Shown: in pieces, positions 26,225-34,513 of the stretch
Position numbering within the stretch: position 1 is the first letter of the stretch
Layout of the letters: each line of letters begins with the position of its first letter
Source: Candidatus Hydrogenedentota bacterium
GTDB lineage: Bacteria; Hydrogenedentota; Hydrogenedentia; Hydrogenedentales; SLHB01
Assembly: GCA_035416745.1 (NCBI GenBank)
Contig: DAOLNV010000013.1
Location: 14,674-78,673 of the forward strand
DNA: 64,000 bases
Direction: 5' to 3'
Position numbers and translations under genes: made by a program
Notes under the pieces: model-generated
What the model was told of the DNA's origin: nothing
What the model saw: the letters and a program-made list of their open reading frames with translations, nothing else
The model's database searches: none

Positions 26225-27003
26225 TAATGGAATCGGGAGATTTGTCGGCGCAGGAGAGGCTTGACCGGATGCTTCATGACGGGACAATCACCGAGGAGGA
26301 CTATCTTCGGCTGTCGCGAGTGGTGGACGCTTCGGGCGGGACCAAGGAGATGCAGGCGGACGCGAAGGTCCGGAAACTGACCAAGAAATGGGACGGCGGC
26401 TTGGTTGGGGGGATCTGCGCTGGCTATGCGGATTACTTCGGCGTGGACGTGGCCGTGGTGCGAACGATCACCGTCCTGGCGGCAATCCTGTTGCTGGGCG
26501 TGCTGGCACTGCCGTTGTATCTTCTGGGTTGTTTGTTCGTGCCATGGGACGATGCGGAGAAGGCGCGCGCGTTTCGAGAAAGCGGCCGGCCCAAGGCGTT
26601 CATGGTCGCGGTTGCCTGTTTGTTCTTCGTTTTTCCGTGGGTGTATGCGACGTTTGCGCTGCCGTATCTCGAGGCTGTCTACGAGGATGTGGGCTTCGCG
26701 ATCTGGTCGGCAAGCGGTCAGATGACTTGGGCGGGAAGGGCGCTGGATTGCGCGTCAGAGTACCGGGGATGGGTCTCGCGCGTTTTCTGGACGCCCGTGG
26801 ACCATGCGGTCATCTCGCTTGTGGTTATTGCGCTGGCGGCCACGCTCGTTTTTGTGCTGGGGGCCCTCTATAACTGTATGTGCCGGGAATGTGTGCGCAA
26901 ATGGTTCGCGCGGGGCGTGGTCTGGCTGGGGATAGGCTGGTGCCTGTTTCTGTTTGCGGGGACGATGTATCCGCTCATAGGTATGACTGCCCGGATGGGG
27001 TGA
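26221..27003 (+). CDS. PspC-domain membrane protein
   Basis: This 260-residue membrane protein has a short N-terminal helix resembling a SHOCT-type segment (SAQERLDRMLHDGTITEEDYLRL). It is followed by a PspC domain (KLTKKWDGGLVGGICAGYADYFGVDVAVVRTITVL and its hydrophobic segment, residues ~52-110), then about three further membrane segments with two cysteines near CMCREC. PspC domains sense envelope stress in the phage-shock response. Start choice is GTG 26221, which overlaps the DUF2089 stop by four bases, or ATG 26227. Translational coupling to the zinc-ribbon protein suggests the membrane protein transmits an envelope signal to it. PspA is not seen nearby. Confidence 0.85.
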   Translation: MIMESGDLSAQERLDRMLHDGTITEEDYLRLSRVVDASGGTKEMQADAKVRKLTKKWDGGLVGGICAGYADYFGVDVAVVRTITVLAAILLLGVLALPLYLLGCLFVPWDDAEKARAFRESGRPKAFMVAVACLFFVFPWVYATFALPYLEAVYEDVGFAIWSASGQMTWAGRALDCASEYRGWVSRVFWTPVDHAVISLVVIALAATLVFVLGALYNCMCRECVRKWFARGVVWLGIGWCLFLFAGTMYPLIGMTARMG

Positions 27004-27022
27004 ACGCGTTGGCTCAGCGGGT

Positions 27023-28504
27023 TCAGTTGCCGGATGGCGTCAACTGGCTGCGTTTCAGCGTGATGGTGTAGAGTTCGGCGCCGTCGTCCTGGATCAATCG
27101 GAACGTCACCTCGGGATCGGGCAGCCCGGCGTCGATGGTGAATTCGCCGAACGCGTATTTTTCGGCGAACCCGTAGAGCTGCGTTGTCCATTCGGGGTCG
27201 GTGACGGCGGGGCCCTTTCGACCACCGAGGCTGGCGGCTTCGAATTCATAGAACGAGAATCCTGACGGCCGGGGAATGCGGAACCCGCGCGCGCCGTGGC
27301 GGTCGCCGGAGATCAAGAGCACGCCGCCGATCCGGTTCTTCTCGATGAAGGAGAAGATGCGTTCGCGCCCCTCGGGGTCCCAGCGTCCCCAGGAATCCTT
27401 GCCATCGGAGACGTAATCGCTCCACATGGTGCCGCACGAGATGATGATGAACGGTCCCCTGCAATCAAGGAGCTGTTCTTCCACCCATTGCATCTGGTCT
27501 TCGCCCAGGAACGAGCCTTCCCTGTTCTCACGGAAGTACCGGCTGTCGAGCATGATGACGTCGCAAGGGCTGAACCGTGTGCGCAAAAAAACGCCGCCCC
27601 GCGCATCGCCAAATCCGTAGGAGGGGTTGTTCCATGCTTGCATGAAAACCCGGCGGACGCCCTGCCGGTCTTCCTCCGTGTACCCCTCGGGGATGCCGGC
27701 CTTGTCGTTGTCGAAATAGTCGTGGTCATCCCAGGCGGCATAGACGGGGACCGAGGCGGCGAGACCCTGCCACGCGGGTTGGAGGTCGCGCATGAGATAG
27801 TCGGCGCGGTGCAGGCCGAGATGGTTGTTTCTGTCCTGCACGGCGATGTCGCCGATCAATAGCATGGCCACGGGATTGCGGCTGCGGATACGCTCGGCTT
27901 GCGCCGCGTTGCCGATGCCCCACCGGTGAAAGCAGCTCCCAAAGGCGATTCGAACGGTCCCGGCCTCGGTAGGCGCGGGGGCGGTAACGAGCGCCGCGTG
28001 TTCGGGAATGGCGATTGGCGCGCCGTCGACCAGGACGCGGTAGGGATAGCGCGTGGCGGGCGTGAGATTCGTGATGGGCACAACGGCGGCCAGGTCCGAT
28101 TCGGCCGAACTATGAACGGGTCCGAACGCGCGTTCCTGGCCGTCGATCGTTAGACGGACTTCGACGCTTGCCGGCTTGAGGGTGCGCAGCCAGACCCGCG
28201 CGCCGTCCGGCGTGACCGCTCCGAGCATGGGTCCTCCCAAACGGGTGACGCCGTTGTCGTTCAAGATGCGTTGAACGTCCGGGTTGTCTGAAATACCCGT
28301 AAACGTCGCGTGAGGGTCTGCGGCGAGGGTCATATAGGCGGCCGCGTAAAGGCGCTGGCTCGTTTCCGGCTGTTCTCCAAACAGATTGAGTATCGAAAGG
28401 TTGGATTCGAGGTCGCCTTCTGATGTGCCCACCAGGACTTGGGCTTCGGCGAAGTGGGCCACCATCGCGAATGCGGCCAGAGACAGGCACGTTGCCGTTC
28501 TCAT
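27023..28504 (-). CDS. PhoD-like alkaline phosphatase/metallophosphatase, secreted
   Basis: The 493-residue protein has a Sec signal peptide (MRTATCLSLAAFAMVAHFAEA) and an N-terminal beta-sandwich (GPMLGAVTPDGARVWLRT) that precedes the PhoD metallophosphatase fold. Core motifs include VRIAFGSCFHRW, LLIGDIAVQDR, AAWDDHDYFDND with metal-binding Asp and His, MLDSRYFREN, and LLISGDRHGARGF. PhoD enzymes are calcium/iron-dependent phosphodiesterases/monoesterases that release phosphate from organic compounds outside the cytoplasm. It stands alone, converging with the PspC gene 20 bases away and divergent from the HTH-cyclase gene. A promoter on its 5' side was not identified. No Pho box was recognised. 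Confidence 0.88.
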   Translation of the reverse strand: MRTATCLSLAAFAMVAHFAEAQVLVGTSEGDLESNLSILNLFGEQPETSQRLYAAAYMTLAADPHATFTGISDNPDVQRILNDNGVTRLGGPMLGAVTPDGARVWLRTLKPASVEVRLTIDGQERAFGPVHSSAESDLAAVVPITNLTPATRYPYRVLVDGAPIAIPEHAALVTAPAPTEAGTVRIAFGSCFHRWGIGNAAQAERIRSRNPVAMLLIGDIAVQDRNNHLGLHRADYLMRDLQPAWQGLAASVPVYAAWDDHDYFDNDKAGIPEGYTEEDRQGVRRVFMQAWNNPSYGFGDARGGVFLRTRFSPCDVIMLDSRYFRENREGSFLGEDQMQWVEEQLLDCRGPFIIISCGTMWSDYVSDGKDSWGRWDPEGRERIFSFIEKNRIGGVLLISGDRHGARGFRIPRPSGFSFYEFEAASLGGRKGPAVTDPEWTTQLYGFAEKYAFGEFTIDAGLPDPEVTFRLIQDDGAELYTITLKRSQLTPSGN

Positions 28505-28705
28505 CGGTTCTCCCTCAGATTAGGATTCACGCTTCCGTAGCCCCCATGATTGGTTCGGGGCCAGTCTACCGCAAGACCGCGGCCGCCGCAAAAGTTCGCA
28601 GACAGAGCAGACAGACAACAGGGAGGCGACCGTGGTCAACCGGAGCGTCATTGCCGTCCGTTGCGGGAATTGGGTAGGCTATAGGACGTTACGCGTGAGG
28701 ACTCA

Positions 28706-29458
28706 ATGATGTTTCTGGATGATTTGGCCCGGAAGATCCGGTCGCAGCGCGAGAAGCTCGGCCTGAAACAGCAGGACATCGCAAACGCGCTGAACGTGAG
28801 CCCACAGGCGGTTTCGAAGTGGGAACGGGGCGAGAATGCGCCGGATATCGCGGTGCTGGCGCCGCTGTCGCGCATCCTGGGCGTGTCAACGGACTGGCTG
28901 TTGTCGGTGCATGAACCGGGAACGGACGAGTTCGAGGCAACTGTGCTGGTATCGAGCGTGCGGGGCGCCTACAAAAAATCCTTGAGTATCGCGCCGCGGG
29001 ATTTCGCACTGTGGGCGAATGGAATTTTCTATCAGCTGACGGAAATCACGCTGCGGCATGAGGGCGTGCCGCTCAAATATTTGGGCGACCAGTACTTGTG
29101 TTTCTTCTCGGGAACGCAGCACCGGGTCAGGGGCCTGATGGCGGCCCTCGAGGCAAAGCGACTGATTACGGAGGATGTGAAGATCAGCCTGAGCACCGGG
29201 CCGGTGTATCTCGGCTCGGTAGGTCATCCGGATTACGTCCGGCCGGACATCATGGGCGAGGCGGTCAACGTGGCCTTTCTGACAAACGAATGGGTCGACG
29301 CCCACGGAAAGACCGGAATCGCGGTCACGGCCTCCGTGTTAGAAGAGGCGGTGGGAAAGTACGCCGCCGGAAAGGCGCATACGGTGAGTTTCAAGGGTAT
29401 CAATCGCAAAGTGCGCGTCTATGAGGTGAGGGAAGAGGGGTCAGGAAAGAGGGATTAG
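28706..29458 (+). CDS. XRE-type HTH regulator fused to a degenerate class III cyclase domain
   Basis: The 250-residue protein joins an N-terminal XRE-type DNA-binding domain (residues ~5-62: RSQREKLGLKQQDIANAL, SPQAVSKWERG) to a class III adenylate/guanylate cyclase-like domain (residues ~76-243). The latter is recognisable by VPLKYLGDQYLCFFS, ISLSTGPVYLGSVG, DIMGEAVNVA and VSFKGINRKVRVYEV. The first metal-binding Asp of active cyclases (FxD) is replaced by Ser84, and the transition-state Arg of VNxAxRL is Leu192; the second Asp (Asp128) and Asn188 remain. Catalysis is therefore unlikely. A nucleotide-sensing regulator is the better guess. It lies upstream of ahcY on the same strand but is separated by 145 bases, so joint transcription is uncertain. 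Confidence 0.8.
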   Translation: MMFLDDLARKIRSQREKLGLKQQDIANALNVSPQAVSKWERGENAPDIAVLAPLSRILGVSTDWLLSVHEPGTDEFEATVLVSSVRGAYKKSLSIAPRDFALWANGIFYQLTEITLRHEGVPLKYLGDQYLCFFSGTQHRVRGLMAALEAKRLITEDVKISLSTGPVYLGSVGHPDYVRPDIMGEAVNVAFLTNEWVDAHGKTGIAVTASVLEEAVGKYAAGKAHTVSFKGINRKVRVYEVREEGSGKRD

Positions 29459-29517
29459 AGTCCTCGAATTCAGATGTAAAAACGAATGGGCATTGCACAA
29501 AAAATCGACTGGAAGAG

Positions 29518-29535
29518 AACACGCGAGCGCGTGTT
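29518..29535. other. Hairpin between the HTH-cyclase gene and ahcY
   Basis: AACACGC and GCGTGTT form a perfect seven-base stem around GAGC in the 145-base gap before ahcY. I found no match to the SAH riboswitch core in this gap. The hairpin has no T-run. Confidence 0.3.
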
Positions 29536-29603
29536 GGCATAACAGCAGCCGGTAACGACGGCATGTTGACGGCCGTTCGCGCCGAAAGAGGAGTTGAAGA
29601 CAT

Positions 29604-31046
29604 ATGGCAACTGTGACAGATGCTGCGGTGCGTCCGTACAAAATCGCGGATATCTCCCTGGCGGAGTGGGGCCGTAAAGAAATCGACATGGCCGAGAAGG
29701 AAATGCCGGGTCTGATGGCGATCCGGGAGAAACACGCGCCGCAACAGCCGCTGAGAGGATATCGCGTTTCGGGCTCGCTCCACATGACCATCCAGACGGC
29801 GGTTTTGATCGAGACGCTGCAGGCCCTGGGCGCCGACGTGCGCTGGGCGAGCTGCAACATTTTCTCGACCCAGGACCACGCCGCGGCGGCCATCGCTGAA
29901 CGCGGCACGCCGGTGTTTGCGTGGAAAGCCGAGACCCTGGAGGAGTACTGGTGGTGCACGGAGCAGGCGCTCACGTGGCCGGACGGGAAGGGGCCGCACC
30001 TTGTCGTGGATGACGGCGGAGACGCCACCTTGCTGATTCACCGGGGCTACGACCTCGAGGAGACGTTCAAGAAGACCGGCAAGCTGCCCGCGATTTCCAG
30101 GCAGAACAAGGAAGTCACCATCGTCGACAAGCTCCTCCACAGGATTCACGGCGAGACGCCCAACAAGTGGCATGAGTATGTCGCGGACTGGCTCGGCGTC
30201 TCCGAGGAGACCACGACGGGCGTACACCGCCTGTACAAGATGATGAAGGAAGGCAAACTGCTCACCCGGGCCATGAACGTGAACGATTCGGTAACCAAAT
30301 CGAAGTTCGACAACTTGTATGGTTGCCGCGAATCGCTCGCGGACGGAATCAAGCGCGCCACGGACATCATGGTGGCGGGCAAAATCGTCGTGGTCGCGGG
30401 CTATGGCGACGTGGGCAAGGGGTGCGCGCACGCCATGCGGGGCCTCGGCGCGCGGGTGCTGATCACCGAGATCGACCCGATCTGCGCGTTGCAGGCGTGC
30501 ATGGAAGGATATCAGGTCACCACGATGGAAGAGGCCGCGCCCATCGGCGACATTTTCGTGACAACCACCGGGTGTTGCGACGTGGTGCGCGGCGAGCATT
30601 TCGACGTGATGAAAGACGAGGCCATCTGCTGCAACATCGGCCATTTCGACTCCGAAATCCAGATTGCCTATCTTGAGAATCGGAAGGACATCAAGGAAAT
30701 CAACATCAAACCGCAGGTGGACAAGTTCGTCTACCCCGACGGCAGGTCGATCATCATGCTCGCGCGGGGACGCCTTGTGAACCTCGGCTGCGCGACCGGG
30801 CACCCATCGTTCGTGATGTCGAACTCGTTCTCGAACCAGACGCTGGCGATCGTGGCGTTTGCGACCGAGACGGCCAAGTACGAGAAAGGCAAAGTATATA
30901 CGCTGCCGAAGACCCTCGATGAAGAGGTCGCGCGCCTGCATCTGGGCAAGCTGGGCGCGAAACTCGAGAAGCTCACCCCCGAGCAGGCCGAGTATCTGGG
31001 CGTGCCGGTCGAAGGACCGTACAAGCCCGACCATTACCGGTATTAG
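29604..31046 (+). CDS. ahcY: S-adenosylhomocysteine hydrolase
   Basis: AhcY splits S-adenosylhomocysteine into adenosine and homocysteine using tightly bound NAD, removing the inhibitory product of methyl transfer. The 480-residue protein begins ATG 29604 behind GAGGAG. It contains ADISLAEWGRKEIDMAEKEM, the substrate-domain VSGSLHMTIQTAVLIETL, CNIFSTQDHAAAAI, NDSVTKSKFDNLYGCRESL and the NAD fold VVVAGYGDVGKGCA. The C-terminus KPDHYRY is the conserved lysine/tyrosine motif. Length and motifs match the long, eukaryote-like form with the ~40-residue insertion. It would be required in an organism with much SAM-dependent chemistry. Confidence 0.98.
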   Translation: MATVTDAAVRPYKIADISLAEWGRKEIDMAEKEMPGLMAIREKHAPQQPLRGYRVSGSLHMTIQTAVLIETLQALGADVRWASCNIFSTQDHAAAAIAERGTPVFAWKAETLEEYWWCTEQALTWPDGKGPHLVVDDGGDATLLIHRGYDLEETFKKTGKLPAISRQNKEVTIVDKLLHRIHGETPNKWHEYVADWLGVSEETTTGVHRLYKMMKEGKLLTRAMNVNDSVTKSKFDNLYGCRESLADGIKRATDIMVAGKIVVVAGYGDVGKGCAHAMRGLGARVLITEIDPICALQACMEGYQVTTMEEAAPIGDIFVTTTGCCDVVRGEHFDVMKDEAICCNIGHFDSEIQIAYLENRKDIKEINIKPQVDKFVYPDGRSIIMLARGRLVNLGCATGHPSFVMSNSFSNQTLAIVAFATETAKYEKGKVYTLPKTLDEEVARLHLGKLGAKLEKLTPEQAEYLGVPVEGPYKPDHYRY

Positions 31047-31177
31047 ACCCCGCGCGGGAGCGGTCCTGGCGGCAGGGCTTCGAGACCTATTGGACGTATG
31101 CCTGGCATAGGGCCGGCGGGTCGCGTTCTCGCGTTGAGGCTTGCCCGGCGCGGCGGGTATCGCTATCGTGGTCACTT

Positions 31178-33010
31178 ATGAAGATGCCCTTGATCGAGAA
31201 GCTCGGCCGCTCGATTGCCCGCCGGCGCTTGTGGTGGCCCATCCTGCTATTGGCCGTCGCGTTGCCGCTTCCGTCTTTGTCTGGCGGCACGGTCGCCGAT
31301 GACAACTATTTCCGCATGCTTGCGCGAGGCGCGCCCGGTGCGCCCGAGCTTGCGCGGAGTCCCTTGGACGCTTTCAATTTCACCGGCACGGACAGCTGCG
31401 ACAAAACTGCCCGAAAAGAGCGGGGATTGATCGCGTGGTGGACGCCGGAGGACATGCAGATCGCGTTTTGGCGTCCCCTGACCGCGCTCACCCATTGGTT
31501 CGACAACGCACTTCTGGGGGAGCACGCGTGGCTTATGCATCTGCACAATATCGCCTGGTATGGGGCCCTTGTGGCTGCGGTTGTGCTGCTGTACCGGCGC
31601 TTCGATATGCCGGCGTGGGTGGCGGCCCTGGCTGCGATGTTGTATGCGGTGGACGACGCCCACGCGCTTCCAGTCGCATGGATTGCGGGGCGCAACGCGT
31701 TGCTTTCTGGATTGTTCGGGGTGCTGAGTCTGATAGCCCATGATGCCTGGCGGCGGGAGAAAAGACGGCTGGCCGGGATGATTGCTCCGGTGCTGTTTGC
31801 GGCGGCGCTGTTGTGTGGGGAAGCGGCGGCCGGCGCCGGAGGTTTTCTGGTGGCCTACGCCGTCTTCATAGAGCGCGGGCCGCGGTGGCGGAGTGCGGCC
31901 AGCCTGTTGCCGTACGCGTGCGTCGGCGCAGCATGGCGCGTGCTGTATGTGCGGCTTGGCTACGGGGTGGCGGCGTCCTCACTGTACCTCGAGCCCTTCG
32001 AACAGCCCCTGGCCTATTTTCGCAACGTCGTAACCCACGTTCCGCTGATGCTGTCAGGCCAGTTCGCGTTTCCGGATCCGGCGGTGTGGCTGGTGCTGAG
32101 CGCGCCGGGGCGGGCCGTGCTGTTGGCTTGGGCGTGCTGCGTGATAGGGGTAGTGCTATGGCTCATGTGGCCGGGGTTAGAGCGTGAACCGCAGCTCCGC
32201 TTCTGGCTGGCGGGCACGCTGATGGCAATGGCCCCCGCGTGCGCCACGTGGCCCCAGAACCGGCTGATGCTCCTGCCCGGCGTTGGGGCGATGGCCCTGC
32301 TGGCACATGCCATCGTGCTGGGGCTGAGGCGCCGCGGCAGCGAACCTGTCGAGTTTCATTCCGGCAAAGACCGGCTCCGCCGGTATGCCGCTGGCGGGCT
32401 TTTCGTGCTGAACACGCTGGCCGCTTCACTAATGCTCTCGAGTACCGCGGCCGCAATAGGCTTTTCCTCGGCGTATATGACGCGGCTGGACGAAAGCCTT
32501 CCCGAGACGCCCGAGTTGGACGGGACCGATATGGTGATCGTCTCGGCGCCAATGGACGCGTTCGCGACGAGCATTCCGACTCAGAGGTCTTCCCAGGCGT
32601 CGCGAGTGCCGCGAAGCGTGCTGCTCTTGCGGGGTGGCATGGGTGATGCGGACATCTTCCGCGCCGACAGCCACACCATGATCGTCACCACCCCCGGGGG
32701 GCTACTCGAACGGCCGTGGTCGATGCTGTTTCGCGATGTGGACACGCACCCGTTTGCACCAGGCGAAGCCGTGCGGCTGCCAATTGCGGCGATTACGGTG
32801 TTGTCAGTCTCCCCCAATGGAAATCCGCTCGAAACGGAGTTCCGCTTCGAGAAGCCTCTGGAACAGGGAATGCAGTGGCGAATATGGGACCGCGCGGCAT
32901 TCGCCGAGTTCCACCTGCCGGAGGTGGGCGGCTCCGTTCACATCCCCGGCGGCGACCTGATAGGATTGACGCTGGCCGTGCTCAAAACGAGCCGGACAAT
33001 TCCGGAGTGA
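31178..33010 (+). CDS. Polytopic membrane protein, GT-C-like architecture
   Basis: The 610-residue protein has an N-terminal membrane segment (residues ~20-36) followed by a loop containing the acidic pair in VADDNYFRML. Eight or nine further hydrophobic segments reach to ~425, and the last ~180 residues form an extracytoplasmic domain. This topology, with an acidic dyad in the first external loop, resembles GT-C glycosyltransferases that use polyprenyl-linked sugars. I found no family-specific motif, so this is inference. The sequence ends three bases before larA, and the two genes are probably translated from one mRNA, although no functional connection is evident. No clear ribosome site precedes ATG 31178. 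Confidence 0.55.
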   Translation: MKMPLIEKLGRSIARRRLWWPILLLAVALPLPSLSGGTVADDNYFRMLARGAPGAPELARSPLDAFNFTGTDSCDKTARKERGLIAWWTPEDMQIAFWRPLTALTHWFDNALLGEHAWLMHLHNIAWYGALVAAVVLLYRRFDMPAWVAALAAMLYAVDDAHALPVAWIAGRNALLSGLFGVLSLIAHDAWRREKRRLAGMIAPVLFAAALLCGEAAAGAGGFLVAYAVFIERGPRWRSAASLLPYACVGAAWRVLYVRLGYGVAASSLYLEPFEQPLAYFRNVVTHVPLMLSGQFAFPDPAVWLVLSAPGRAVLLAWACCVIGVVLWLMWPGLEREPQLRFWLAGTLMAMAPACATWPQNRLMLLPGVGAMALLAHAIVLGLRRRGSEPVEFHSGKDRLRRYAAGGLFVLNTLAASLMLSSTAAAIGFSSAYMTRLDESLPETPELDGTDMVIVSAPMDAFATSIPTQRSSQASRVPRSVLLLRGGMGDADIFRADSHTMIVTTPGGLLERPWSMLFRDVDTHPFAPGEAVRLPIAAITVLSVSPNGNPLETEFRFEKPLEQGMQWRIWDRAAFAEFHLPEVGGSVHIPGGDLIGLTLAVLKTSRTIPE

Positions 33011-33013
33011 CCC

Positions 33014-34294
33014 ATGCATTCCGACGACGTCGTCCGCATCGCTTATGGCAAAGGGTCCATCCCGCTGCGCATTGACCCCGCGCGCGCCCGTTGGCATATC
33101 GTCGTGCCCCGTCATGTGCCCGCGCTTCGCAATCCGAAGGAGCACTTCCAGGCGGGGTGCGCGAAACCTATCGGGTCCCCCCCACTCTCCGAAATTATCC
33201 GGCCAAACGACCGCGTCGTGATCACTACCTCTGACGGAACGCGTCCGGTACCCAATCGCCTGCTGTTGCCCTGGCTGCTCGACCGCCTGCCCGTTGCGCC
33301 GGAGAATGTCACGCTGGTCATAGGCACGGGCAGCCACCGCCCCAACACCCCGGAAGAACTGGAGAACATGCTGGGAGCGGAGGTCCTGCGCCGGGTTCGC
33401 GTCGTCAATCACGATGCCTATGACCCGGCGGGCAATATCCGCGTGGGCGAGTCCGCGGCAGGGCATCCGGTCTCACTGAACCGCCTGTATGCCGAGGCCG
33501 ACAAACGCGTCGCAGCCGGATTCATCGAGCCTCACTTCTTCGCGGGATTTTCGGGTGGGCCGAAAGCGGTCGCGCCGGGCCTGGCCTCCATCGAGACGAT
33601 CCTGGGATTGCACAGCTACGGCCTGGTGGCGGACCCTCGAAGCACCTGGGGCGTCCTCGAGGAAAACCCGATGCACGCGGCAATTCGCGAAGCGGCGGCG
33701 TGTTGCCCGCCAGATTTCCTGGTCAACGTAACGCTGAATGCTGAAAAAGAGATCACCGGCATATTCTGCGGAGATTACCTTGAAGCGCACCGGGCGGGAT
33801 GTGGACGGGCCGCGGCAGACGCCATGGCCGCCGCGCCAGCCCTGTGCCCCCTCGTGATCACCTCGAACAGCGGGTTTCCGCTCGACCAGAACCTGTACCA
33901 GACGGTGAAGGGCATCTCGGCGGCGGCCCGCGTGTGTTCGGAGGGAGGCCGTATCGTCGTCGCGAGCGAGTGCGCCGACGGGGTTCCAGACCATGGCAAT
34001 TTCGCGCGGCTCATGGCCCAGACAAAGACGCCGCAAGCGCTTTTAGCATGGCTCAAGGCACAACCGGCGCCCATTCTCGACCAGTGGCAGGCTCAGGTGC
34101 TGGCGGACATTCTGCAGCGGTGTTGTGTGTCCATCTATTCGTCATTGCCGGCCCGGGACGCTGAACGATGCATGCTGTTGCCTTTGTCGAATCTTCAAGC
34201 GTGCGTCGATGCCGAGCTTGCGGCGCTTGGGAACGGCGTGGATGTAGCCGTACTGCCCCATGGCCCCATCACGATACCCTTCGTGGAGGCGTGA
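33014..34294 (+). CDS. larA: LarA-family nickel-pincer racemase
   Basis: LarA uses a covalently bound nickel-pincer nucleotide to racemise lactate or other alpha-hydroxy acids. The 426-residue protein has all four residues known from Lactiplantibacillus LarA at the same numbers: His108 (GTGSHRP), His174 and Lys184 (FIEPHFFAGFSGGPK), and His200 (TILGLHSYG). DGTRP near residue 74 is also intact. Lys184 normally attaches the cofactor. The cofactor-making genes larB, larC and larE are not in the window. LarA homologues use many 2-hydroxy acids, so lactate is not certain. It begins three bases after the upstream membrane gene's stop. Confidence 0.9.
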   Translation: MHSDDVVRIAYGKGSIPLRIDPARARWHIVVPRHVPALRNPKEHFQAGCAKPIGSPPLSEIIRPNDRVVITTSDGTRPVPNRLLLPWLLDRLPVAPENVTLVIGTGSHRPNTPEELENMLGAEVLRRVRVVNHDAYDPAGNIRVGESAAGHPVSLNRLYAEADKRVAAGFIEPHFFAGFSGGPKAVAPGLASIETILGLHSYGLVADPRSTWGVLEENPMHAAIREAAACCPPDFLVNVTLNAEKEITGIFCGDYLEAHRAGCGRAAADAMAAAPALCPLVITSNSGFPLDQNLYQTVKGISAAARVCSEGGRIVVASECADGVPDHGNFARLMAQTKTPQALLAWLKAQPAPILDQWQAQVLADILQRCCVSIYSSLPARDAERCMLLPLSNLQACVDAELAALGNGVDVAVLPHGPITIPFVEA

Positions 34295-34513
34295 GCTCGA
34301 GACCCCAGCGAAAAAACGACTCCGGACGTGAAGTTGCCTCGCTGTCCCGGATGAACTGAGCCGTTCCGCGTGTTGTCTCTAACAAAGGCGAAGCCGGTCG
34401 GTTACCCCCTTCGTAACCCTCCCTGCACCAGGAATATCGCCCAGAGCAGGCATGTTTGCTTCAAGGTATACGAGCGGGGACGAAACAACTGCCGGACCCT
34501 CGGGATAAGCCTT

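Noticed and set aside
29459..29603. Possible SAH riboswitch before ahcY
   Set aside because: The gap has one hairpin but none of the conserved core bases of the SAH riboswitch were recognised.
34295..34513. A Suf operon operator
   Set aside because: No recognisable IscR or SufR-type palindrome was seen in the gap upstream of sufB.
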